From assembly GCF_008065375.1 (NCBI RefSeq), contig NZ_VJYI01000002.1, positions 1,196,787 to 1,260,786 on the forward strand: a DNA stretch of 64,000 nt. The letters run 5' to 3'. Every line of letters starts with the position of its first letter. Within the stretch, counting starts at the first letter, position 1. The translations under genes were made by a program, and so were the position numbers. Under the pieces are notes generated by a model. The model was not told the origin of the DNA. It did no database searches and was given only the letters and a program-made list of their open reading frames with translations. Origin of the DNA: Nonomuraea sp. SYSU D8015. Its GTDB lineage: Bacteria > Actinomycetota > Actinomycetes > Streptosporangiales > Streptosporangiaceae. Below, piece by piece: positions 58,226 to 64,000 of the stretch.

Positions 58226-59521
58226 TCAGGCCACGGCCCGGGCGCGCACCCGGGCGGACCTGTCCCCCCGAGACTCGGTCCAGATCATGGCGAGCACGGC
58301 CGCGCAGGTGACCCCGGTGATGCCGGCCAGCGCGACCACCGGCTCAGGACCGAGTCTCTCCGCCGCGAACCCGCCCACCAGGATCGCGATCCCCTGCGAG
58401 GCCATCAGCCCCGCCTGCACGAGGCCGAACGCCTGCGCGCGACGTTCGGCCGGTACGGTCTGGACGAAGGCGGCATTGGCCGCGAGCTGGTAGGCCCCGC
58501 CGATCCCCGACAGAACCCACGCTGCCAGCACTATGGCCAGCGGCGGCCGCATCGCGGTCACCACCAGCGGCGCGCAGCTCAGCATGGCCATCCACCCCAT
58601 GAGCCGCATCCTGCGGGCCGGTGACACGAACCTGCTGAACAGAAAGGCCCCCACGACCGTCCCGGTCGGCATCGCGGCCATCAGCAGCCCGGTGATCACG
58701 GGAACGGGCAGCGTGCCCGTGTACAGCTTGATCGCGTACGGCACGGCGATGCCCTCGGGAAGCACGTAGAAACCGCACAACCAGGCGAAGAGGACGAGCG
58801 TCCGCAGCTTCTTCGAGCCGAAGACGAGCTTGGCGCCGGCCCTGGTCATGGTCCACATGGACGGCTTGGAGTCGTCGTCGAGGCCCGCGGCGGGGCGGCG
58901 GCGCACGCCTGAGACCAGGATCAGCGCGGAGCCGAGGAACGTGGCCGCGTCGATGGCCAGCGCGCGGTACGGGCCCATCGTGGCGATCAGCGCTCCGCCG
59001 GCCGCGAAACCGACCATCTGCACGGCCTGGTTCGTCATGTTCTGGAGGGCCGAGCCGATGACGTACCGGTCGCCTTCCAGGATCTCGGGCAGCAGCGCCG
59101 CCCGGGCGGCCGAGAACGGCGCGCTGAGCAGCACCACGAGGAAGACCAGCGCGCACAGCCCCCAGAACGGCATGCCGGGCACCGCCATGGCTGCCACCAG
59201 CACGGCCCTGATCAGGTCGCAGGCCAGCATGACGCCGCGGCGCGCGAACCGGTCTGCCAACCCTGCCAGCAGGGGTCCGCCGACGATCGACGGGAGGTAG
59301 GTCAACGCATAGACCCCGGCCGTGGCCAGAGGCGACTGGGTGCGGTTGTAGACCAGCACCGCGAGCGCCACCTGCGCCAGCTGGTCGCCGAGGAGGGACA
59401 GGCCCTGGCCGTACCAGAGGGCCCGGAACTCCCTGATGGCGATGACTTCCCGATATGTCGCTTGCTGTGCTTCCGCACGTCGATGCCGTCCCGGCGGCCG
59501 TCGCGCCCGCATGGCCCCCAT
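58226..59521 (-). CDS. MFS transporter, enterobactin-exporter-like (EntS/MFS_3)
   Basis: This 431-aa protein has about 12 helices. It starts with REFRALWYGQGLSLLGDQLAQVALAVLVY and contains GGPLLAGLADRFARRGVML (motif A) and FSAARAALLPEIL, typical of MFS_3 proteins. Substrate unknown; these export siderophores or macrolides. Starts at 59521 or 59512. Confidence 0.9.
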   Translation of the reverse strand: MGAMRARRPPGRHRRAEAQQATYREVIAIREFRALWYGQGLSLLGDQLAQVALAVLVYNRTQSPLATAGVYALTYLPSIVGGPLLAGLADRFARRGVMLACDLIRAVLVAAMAVPGMPFWGLCALVFLVVLLSAPFSAARAALLPEILEGDRYVIGSALQNMTNQAVQMVGFAAGGALIATMGPYRALAIDAATFLGSALILVSGVRRRPAAGLDDDSKPSMWTMTRAGAKLVFGSKKLRTLVLFAWLCGFYVLPEGIAVPYAIKLYTGTLPVPVITGLLMAAMPTGTVVGAFLFSRFVSPARRMRLMGWMAMLSCAPLVVTAMRPPLAIVLAAWVLSGIGGAYQLAANAAFVQTVPAERRAQAFGLVQAGLMASQGIAILVGGFAAERLGPEPVVALAGITGVTCAAVLAMIWTESRGDRSARVRARAVA

Positions 59522-59622
59522 TGGACTCCGATGTGCCTGACTCAGGGTGCTCGCTATGTCACCTAAGGTGCCCGATCACCATGGCAAGCCGCAACCCAAA
59601 GAAGTCAATCAAAAGCAAAGGG

Positions 59623-59973
59623 TTACCACCCCAGCTCGTGGAGCCTGGCGTCGTCGATGCCGAAGTGGTGCGCGACTTCGTGGACGACCGTGATCTGGAC
59701 CTCCTCGATCACATCGTCCTCCGTATCGCAAATCTCGCATATTGGATTGCGGTAGATCTCGATCCGGTCGGGCAGGACTCCTGAGTACCAGTCGCCGCGT
59801 TCCGTGAGGGGGACACCGGTGTACAAGCCGAGCAGGTGGGGCTCCGGCGGATCATCGACCACAACGACGACGACATTGCTCATGGCGGCGGTGAGGTCGG
59901 CGGGAATCGTGTCCAATGCCTCGGCAACGAGTTCCTCGAACTTCTCCCGCGATACCTCGATCACACTTGCCAT
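59623..59973 (-). CDS. Minimal metallopeptidase (zincin, DUF1025-like)
   Basis: This 116-aa protein has one zinc motif HEVAHHFGIDD near the C-terminus, with two His and a catalytic Glu, and the EIYRNPICEIC segment typical of the family. The start at 59973 (MASVIEVSREKF) fits family length; the open frame goes further up. Members are tiny cytoplasmic proteases of unknown target. Confidence 0.9.
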   Translation of the reverse strand: MASVIEVSREKFEELVAEALDTIPADLTAAMSNVVVVVVDDPPEPHLLGLYTGVPLTERGDWYSGVLPDRIEIYRNPICEICDTEDDVIEEVQITVVHEVAHHFGIDDARLHELGW

Positions 59974-60006
59974 TCTGCCCCGACGGTCAGGTAAGCAAGA
60001 AACCGT

Positions 60007-61566
60007 ATGAAGCTCGTCCACAGGTCAAAGGCAATCATCCGGTCTAGGGCGGCAAGGGTGATCGCCGTGCTTGTCGTGGCCGCCGCGGGCGCCTGGCTGG
60101 GAATCTTCCTCAGCGGCACCGTACGAGCCCAGGTCGGCCCCGTCGAGACCGGCATGTCGCTCAGGCCGGCCTGGAACGGCGAGACGGTCGTGGACGCCAG
60201 TCCGCTCGGCACGCTCACGTTCCGCACGCACGACGCCCCGCTCCGGCTCCGGATCACACTCGAGAACATCGACCAGGAGCGCGCCAAGGCATTTTTCGAG
60301 GACCCGCGCCTGGCCGACCGGCTCCCCGAGCTCATCGAGAGCGACCTGCTCGATGGCGTGCGGGAGCTCGTCATCCGCTCGCTGCTCTGTGCCGGCGCTG
60401 GGGCGCTGATCGCGGTCCTGATGGTCTACCGGCGCCCGCGCGTGGCCATGCTGGGCCTCCTGGCGGCCTCCGTGGCCCTCGCCGGGACCGGGGCGCTCGC
60501 CGCCCTGACCTTCCGCCCGAACTCGCTCGTCGAGCCCCGCTACTCGGGCCTGGTCGCCGCGGCGCCGTCCCTCGTGGGCAGCGCGGAGTCGATCGTGACG
60601 CGCTTCGAGTCGTACCGGTCGCAGCTCACCAAACTTGTGACGAACGTCTCAAAGCTGTACGACACGGTGTCGACACTCCCGTTGTACGAGGCCGATCCGA
60701 ACTCCATCCGGGTCCTTCACGTCTCCGACATCCACATCAACCCGATCGCCTGGAACGTCATCCGCTCACTCAAGGACCAGTTCGCCGTGGATCTGATCGT
60801 CGACACGGGCGACATTTCCGACCACGGCACCAAGGCCGAGAACAAGTTCGTCGACGAGATCGGCCGCCTCGGCGTCCCGTACGTGTACGTACGCGGCAAT
60901 CACGACTCCATGACCACCCAGAAGGCCGTGGAGGGGCAGAAGAACGCCGTCGTCCTGGACAACAAGGCCCGGACGGTGGCGGGCCTGACGATCTACGGCC
61001 TGGGCGATCCCCGCTTCACCCCGGACAAGTCCGTACCCGTCGACTCGAACCCGGCGACTCTCGAACAATTCGCCCGATCCCACCTCAGCAACGTCGGCAA
61101 GGCCGACGTGGTGGCCGTCCACGACCCGCACGTCGCCCGCGGTTTCTCCGGCGCGACCCCCATGATCCTCACCGGCCACACCCACGAGCGCAAGACGACC
61201 ATGTTCCCGACCGGCACCCGCATGCTCATCCAGGGCTCGACGGGCGGCGCCGGCCTGCGCGCCCTTGAACACGCCCAGCCCACGCCGGTCCAGGCCTCGG
61301 TCCTGTACTTCGACAGGGCGACAAAACGCCTGCAGGCCTGGGACGACATCACACTGGGCGGCCTGGGGGAGCAGTCGGTGTACATCCAGCGTCACGTGGA
61401 GCCCAACCCACAACGTATGATTTCCCCAGCGCCAACGAACGCCCCGTCGCCAACGGGACCGGTCACTGGCACTGCAACGCCGGCCGCCGGTCCGCCACTT
61501 TGGCATCAGGGGCGATCGTCCCCTATGCTTCAGAGGTCTCCGACGGAAGGCGACAGGGAATCCTGA
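60007..61566 (+). CDS. Membrane-anchored metallophosphoesterase
   Basis: This 519-aa protein has a membrane helix at about residues 20-40, a second pair at about 125-175, then a calcineurin-like domain: HVSDIHINP, VDTGDISDHG, VRGNHDS, VVAVHDPH and TGHTHERK supply the two-metal centre. The last 50 residues form a Pro/Ser/Thr-rich tail. It probably hydrolyses a phosphate ester outside or at the membrane. The stop codon (61564-61566) touches the first base of tRNA-Glu. Confidence 0.92.
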   Translation: MKLVHRSKAIIRSRAARVIAVLVVAAAGAWLGIFLSGTVRAQVGPVETGMSLRPAWNGETVVDASPLGTLTFRTHDAPLRLRITLENIDQERAKAFFEDPRLADRLPELIESDLLDGVRELVIRSLLCAGAGALIAVLMVYRRPRVAMLGLLAASVALAGTGALAALTFRPNSLVEPRYSGLVAAAPSLVGSAESIVTRFESYRSQLTKLVTNVSKLYDTVSTLPLYEADPNSIRVLHVSDIHINPIAWNVIRSLKDQFAVDLIVDTGDISDHGTKAENKFVDEIGRLGVPYVYVRGNHDSMTTQKAVEGQKNAVVLDNKARTVAGLTIYGLGDPRFTPDKSVPVDSNPATLEQFARSHLSNVGKADVVAVHDPHVARGFSGATPMILTGHTHERKTTMFPTGTRMLIQGSTGGAGLRALEHAQPTPVQASVLYFDRATKRLQAWDDITLGGLGEQSVYIQRHVEPNPQRMISPAPTNAPSPTGPVTGTATPAAGPPLWHQGRSSPMLQRSPTEGDRES

Positions 61567-61639
61567 GCCCCCATCGTCTAGCGGCCTAGGACACCGCCCT
61601 TTCAAGGCGGCGGCACGGGTTCGAATCCCGTTGGGGGCA
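61567..61639 (+). tRNA. tRNA-Glu (UUC)
   Basis: A 73-nt cloverleaf: acceptor GCCCCCA pairs with TGGGGGC, the anticodon loop is CTTTCAA (anticodon TTC), the T-loop is TTCGAAT, and the discriminator is A. It starts directly after the stop of the metallophosphoesterase gene. No encoded CCA. Confidence 0.96.
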
Positions 61640-61729
61640 CCGCGAGCGCTTAGCGCACCGCAAAACGGCTGGTCGAAGACCACCGCAGAGCTGGTAAGCT
61701 AAGCGAGCGCAAACAGAACGGCACGCAAG

Positions 61730-61804
61730 GTCCTGTAGAGCAGTTTGGAGTGCTCGCCACCCTGTCAAGGTGGAGGTCGCGGGTTCAAGTCCCGTCAGGA
61801 CCGC
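61730..61804 (+). tRNA. tRNA-Asp (GUC)
   Basis: Acceptor GGTCCTG pairs with CAGGACC, the anticodon loop is CTGTCAA (anticodon GTC), the T-loop is TTCAAGT, and the discriminator is G. No encoded CCA. Confidence 0.95.
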
Positions 61805-61809
61805 TCTGG

Positions 61810-61886
61810 GTCAGGTAGCTCAGTTGGTACGAGCGTCCGCCTGAAAAGCGGAAGGTCGGCAGTTCGACCCTGCCCCTGACCACCAG
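61810..61886 (+). tRNA. tRNA-Phe (GAA)
   Basis: Acceptor GGTCAGG pairs with CCTGACC, the anticodon loop is CTGAAAA (anticodon GAA), and the T-loop is TTCGACC. Discriminator A is followed by an encoded CCA (61884-61886), unlike the other tRNAs here. It lies 5 bases after tRNA-Asp. Confidence 0.95.
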
Positions 61887-61904
61887 TCTTGAAGAGCCAA
61901 GATG

Positions 61905-61937
61905 CCCCGAAGCGAAGATCGCTCCGGGGCGTTTTTG
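61905..61937 (+). terminator. Rho-independent terminator of the tRNA group
   Basis: A 12-bp stem (61905-61916 with 61920-61931, one mismatch) is followed by a run of Ts. Confidence 0.9.
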
Positions 61938-61983
61938 TTGTTCTGACGACAGTGTGCCCCTTGGGCGCGGGTAGTAGATCATC

Positions 61984-62481
61984 ATGCGAGTCCTGGTGCT
62001 GTCCGGTCCGCCGGCAGCGGGCAAGAGCACCTTGGGGCGACGCCTGGCGGGTACGCGCACCAGATGCGCCTTCATCGACGTAGACGATGTGCGCCAGCTC
62101 GTGGTCGCCGGCGCCGCCGCTCCTTGGGAGGGCACGGAGGGGCGACGGCAGCGGCGGCTCAGCGCGATCAATGCCAGCAGTCTGGCCAAGAACTTTGTCA
62201 CTGCAGGGATAGATGTCGTCATCGCCGACGTCCTGAATGGGGAGACGCTTCCCGTGTACCGGGCGTCGCTGGACAGTCTCCTCGTGGTGCATCTGCATGT
62301 GGCGTATGGGAAGGCTCGTGATCGTGCTGTGGGGCGACCGGTCTACATCACCTGGAATGAGTTCGCCATGCTCCATCAGGAGCAGGAATCGATGGCCGGG
62401 GTTGATCTGTGGCTGGACACCACGGAGTTGACCGTGGAGGCGACAGCGGAGCGGCTGCTGGCGGTATGGACCACTGAATAG
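61984..62481 (+). CDS. P-loop kinase-like ATPase
   Basis: This 165-aa protein has Walker A SGPPAAGKST (residues 7-16), a DVDD acidic motif (about 31-35), DVVIADVLNGE as Walker-B-like strand and a C-terminal WLDTTELTVEATAERL. It looks like AAA_33/zeta-toxin or small-molecule kinase proteins (chloramphenicol phosphotransferase-like, gluconate-kinase-like). Substrate unknown. It follows the tRNA terminator. Confidence 0.85.
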   Translation: MRVLVLSGPPAAGKSTLGRRLAGTRTRCAFIDVDDVRQLVVAGAAAPWEGTEGRRQRRLSAINASSLAKNFVTAGIDVVIADVLNGETLPVYRASLDSLLVVHLHVAYGKARDRAVGRPVYITWNEFAMLHQEQESMAGVDLWLDTTELTVEATAERLLAVWTTE

Positions 62482-62706
62482 CAAACGCCCCGACGTGGGC
62501 AGCAGGGACGTGCATGCAGGGCCCCACTTCGCGGGAGATCGGGTGGCATGAGTTGACGGACCCGGTTCAGGCGGAGCGTGACATGGTCGCTATCTGGCGT
62601 CGATACCTTGATCGAATGTGTGTCGCGGAATGCAGTGCATGTCATCGTGGCCGGGGCTGAGAGTCCGTTCAGGGCACACGTGTCCCAAGAGGAAGTGGAG
62701 AGCCTG

Positions 62707-63470
62707 ATGCGCTGGGTCTGGTTACCTTTCGTTCTCGCCCTGGTCGGATGCTCGACCACACCGCCTCCTTCGCCGATGCCCGTCCGTTCTTCCGCGTCCG
62801 CCAGTGAGGTGGCAGTCCGCCGAAGACTGGCGGCGGGGAGCAGAGCGTGGTGCATCTCTCGGGAGTGGCGCCGTCGTGTTCCAAGAAAATCGAGGGGACG
62901 GGATTTGTGTACGCCCCTCAGCGGGTGGTGACTGTGGCGCATGTGGTGGCCGGTGTCATCCCGGTGTCTCCCCTCATCACCACTGCCGACGGCGAGGTAT
63001 ATGAAGGCCGTGTTGTGGCCTTTGATTCTGATGTTGATGTCGCGGTCCTGTACGTACCAGATCTGCCTGCGCCTCCGCTGCGCATCACCCCGGTGCCCAC
63101 GCTTTCGCTACGCATCCCCTGGGGGTCGCTCGGCGATGCCCGCGTGCTCAGCTATCCGAAGGGCGCAAAAAACGTTGTGGCACAGCCGATCAAAATCGAA
63201 GATCGTATCGAGGCGGAAGGCCCGGACATATACAAGAAACATCAGGTCACCAGGATGGTGCTCGCGCTCACCGCCGACGTGCGCGTGGGTATGAGTGGCG
63301 CTCCGCTGATCGTTCAAGGCGGCACGGTCGCCGGGATGGTTATCGCTGCGGAGCCGAATGACCCGAATCGCGGGTATGCGCTGGCCGCCGAGGAAATCCT
63401 TCCCATCGCAAACGACGCGACCAAAGCCACGAAGCATGTCTCGACACGCAAGTGCGATCCAGGCCAGTGA
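62707..63470 (+). pseudogene. S1C trypsin-like serine protease lipoprotein with one-base frameshift
   Basis: ATG 62707 opens a lipoprotein signal with lipobox LVGC. After RRLAAG the frame breaks in a GGGG run at 62835-62838. Adding one G gives LAAGEQSVVHLSGVAPSCSK and the full protease: His in TVAHVVAGV, Asp in DVDVAVLYV, Ser in GMSGAPLIV (GNSGG in relatives), ending at 63470. It resembles the periplasmic domain of MarP-like proteases. The change may be a sequencing error, or the gene may be dead. Confidence 0.75.
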
Positions 63471-63521
63471 TAAACGAGTGTCGGCGCTGCTCGGCTGCTC
63501 CGTGGAGGCGGTTCCTGGGAG

Positions 63522-63770
63522 TCAGGCCTGGGAGGTGGGCGGCAGGGCGAAGGGGTCTTCGGGGAGGAAGCAGCCGTAATCCTGCAGCGGCATTTGGTCC
63601 TCGAGTACGATCCGCTGGAGTTCGCCTGCGGGGGACAGGCCGTCCGGACGGTCCAGGACGCGTTGGCCGGGCTGCGGCCCACTGTGGCCGCATCTGATCA
63701 AGGTCTCCGATGCATCGGCCGCTAGCCGACCGAAGCGGTCCAGCAGAATGTGTACCGCGCAGCCAGTCAA
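63522..63770 (-). CDS. Small hypothetical protein
   Basis: An 82-codon frame (ILLDRFGRLAADASETLIRC, then LPEDPFALPPTSQA) has plausible codon bias but a TTG-type start and no recognised family. It may be a fragment. Confidence 0.3.
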   Translation of the reverse strand: MTGCAVHILLDRFGRLAADASETLIRCGHSGPQPGQRVLDRPDGLSPAGELQRIVLEDQMPLQDYGCFLPEDPFALPPTSQA

Positions 63771-63879
63771 AATTCGCCCATGGCTTTGGAACGGCCTTCG
63801 CTCCTTACGCGTGCTGGATGAGGGTTGATCGAAGGCTGCCCGACCGCATCTCTACTCTTCGTGGTGGGGCGATCTAGTG

Positions 63880-64000
63880 TCATGCGCCTGAAATTCGTCG
63901 GCAATATTTAGCGAGGGATTCCAGGATCTCTTCGGCGGTTTTGGTCCAGACGAACGGCTTGGGGTCGTCGTTCCACTGATCCATCCAGTCGCGGATGTCC
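63880..64000 (-). mobile_element. IS630-family transposase, C-terminal end (partial)
   Basis: The minus-strand frame runs off the window edge and reads WMDQWNDDPKPFVWTKTAEE, then ILESLAKYCRRISGA and stop. This is the conserved end of actinomycete IS630 transposases. The element continues beyond base 64000; whether it is intact cannot be seen. Confidence 0.8.

Noticed and set aside
56647..58311. A 554-codon plus-strand frame opposite the acyl-CoA dehydrogenase
   Set aside because: The minus strand has an unmistakable acyl-CoA dehydrogenase with YEGT and FAD motifs.
63452..63697. Plus-strand 81-codon frame opposite the small hypothetical gene
   Set aside because: It is Arg/Gly-rich with no start context; it looks like a shadow or noise.
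1..64000. A large biosynthetic cluster (PKS, NRPS, RiPP or terpene)
   Set aside because: Although P450s, an ABM protein, a methyltransferase and exporters occur, no core synthase or precursor gene was seen in any frame.

Overview
The window is high-GC DNA from a chromosome of a soil actinomycete. GTG starts, dense ATGA/GTGA stop-start overlaps, many TetR, MarR and LuxR-type regulators, Tat-type secretion signals and paired ABC/two-component loci all fit. The gene families resemble those of Streptosporangiales such as Nonomuraea, but the genus is an inference and cannot be fixed from one window. No rRNA or CRISPR array was seen. Four tRNA genes are present: Lys on the minus strand, and a Glu-Asp-Phe group on the plus strand.

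Layout. (1) 1-8774: one co-directional block with a sugar ABC importer (binding-protein tail and two permeases), a type-B carboxylesterase, a ROK regulator, a pyranose-oxidase-like flavoprotein, a zinc deaminase, a metal-dependent TIM-barrel protein and a 2-oxoglutarate/Fe(II) oxygenase. I read it as a glycoside-catabolic operon; this is the best candidate for an undescribed pathway. (2) 8798-14266: small regulator/membrane-protein units, an SMR efflux pair, an NAD(P)-binding oxidoreductase and a secreted tripeptidyl-aminopeptidase-like hydrolase. (3) 14377-20099: a histidine kinase made of two fused kinase halves (the first without its histidine), a convergent response regulator and a MacB/FtsX-type ABC transporter. 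(4) 20131-24362: TetR, cytochrome P450, membrane protein, Tat-exported multicopper oxidase and a cold-shock-domain protein. (5) 24376-32231: accessory genes mixed with remnants (maltokinase-like cap, TetR, membrane protein, M55 peptidase), and a MarR / MFS exporter / P450 unit. (6) 32538-43076: a membrane protein with a cysteine-paired repeat ectodomain, a BspA-type leucine-rich-repeat protein with an arabinose-binding tail, several alpha/beta hydrolases, a TetR unit, IS30 and group II intron debris, and a GH16-type secreted protein. (7) 43399-48522: methyltransferase, a second two-component system and a membrane-fused hydrolase. (8) 48640-56485: a wrecked GH65 gene cut by a Tn3-type transposase remnant, small regulators, a secreted CE1-type esterase with two FnIII domains and a CBM2, and a tRNA-Lys whose att site carries an integrase remnant. 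(9) 56671-64000: core-like genes (acyl-CoA dehydrogenase, PspC, MFS, minimal zincin, metallophosphoesterase), the tRNA group, a P-loop kinase, a frameshifted S1C protease and the end of an IS630 transposase.

Two patterns run through the window. Small divergent regulator/target units often have visible palindromic operators between them. The middle and right parts contain many decayed genes. Some of these decays are single-base changes in G runs, so sequencing error must be excluded before calling them pseudogenes.
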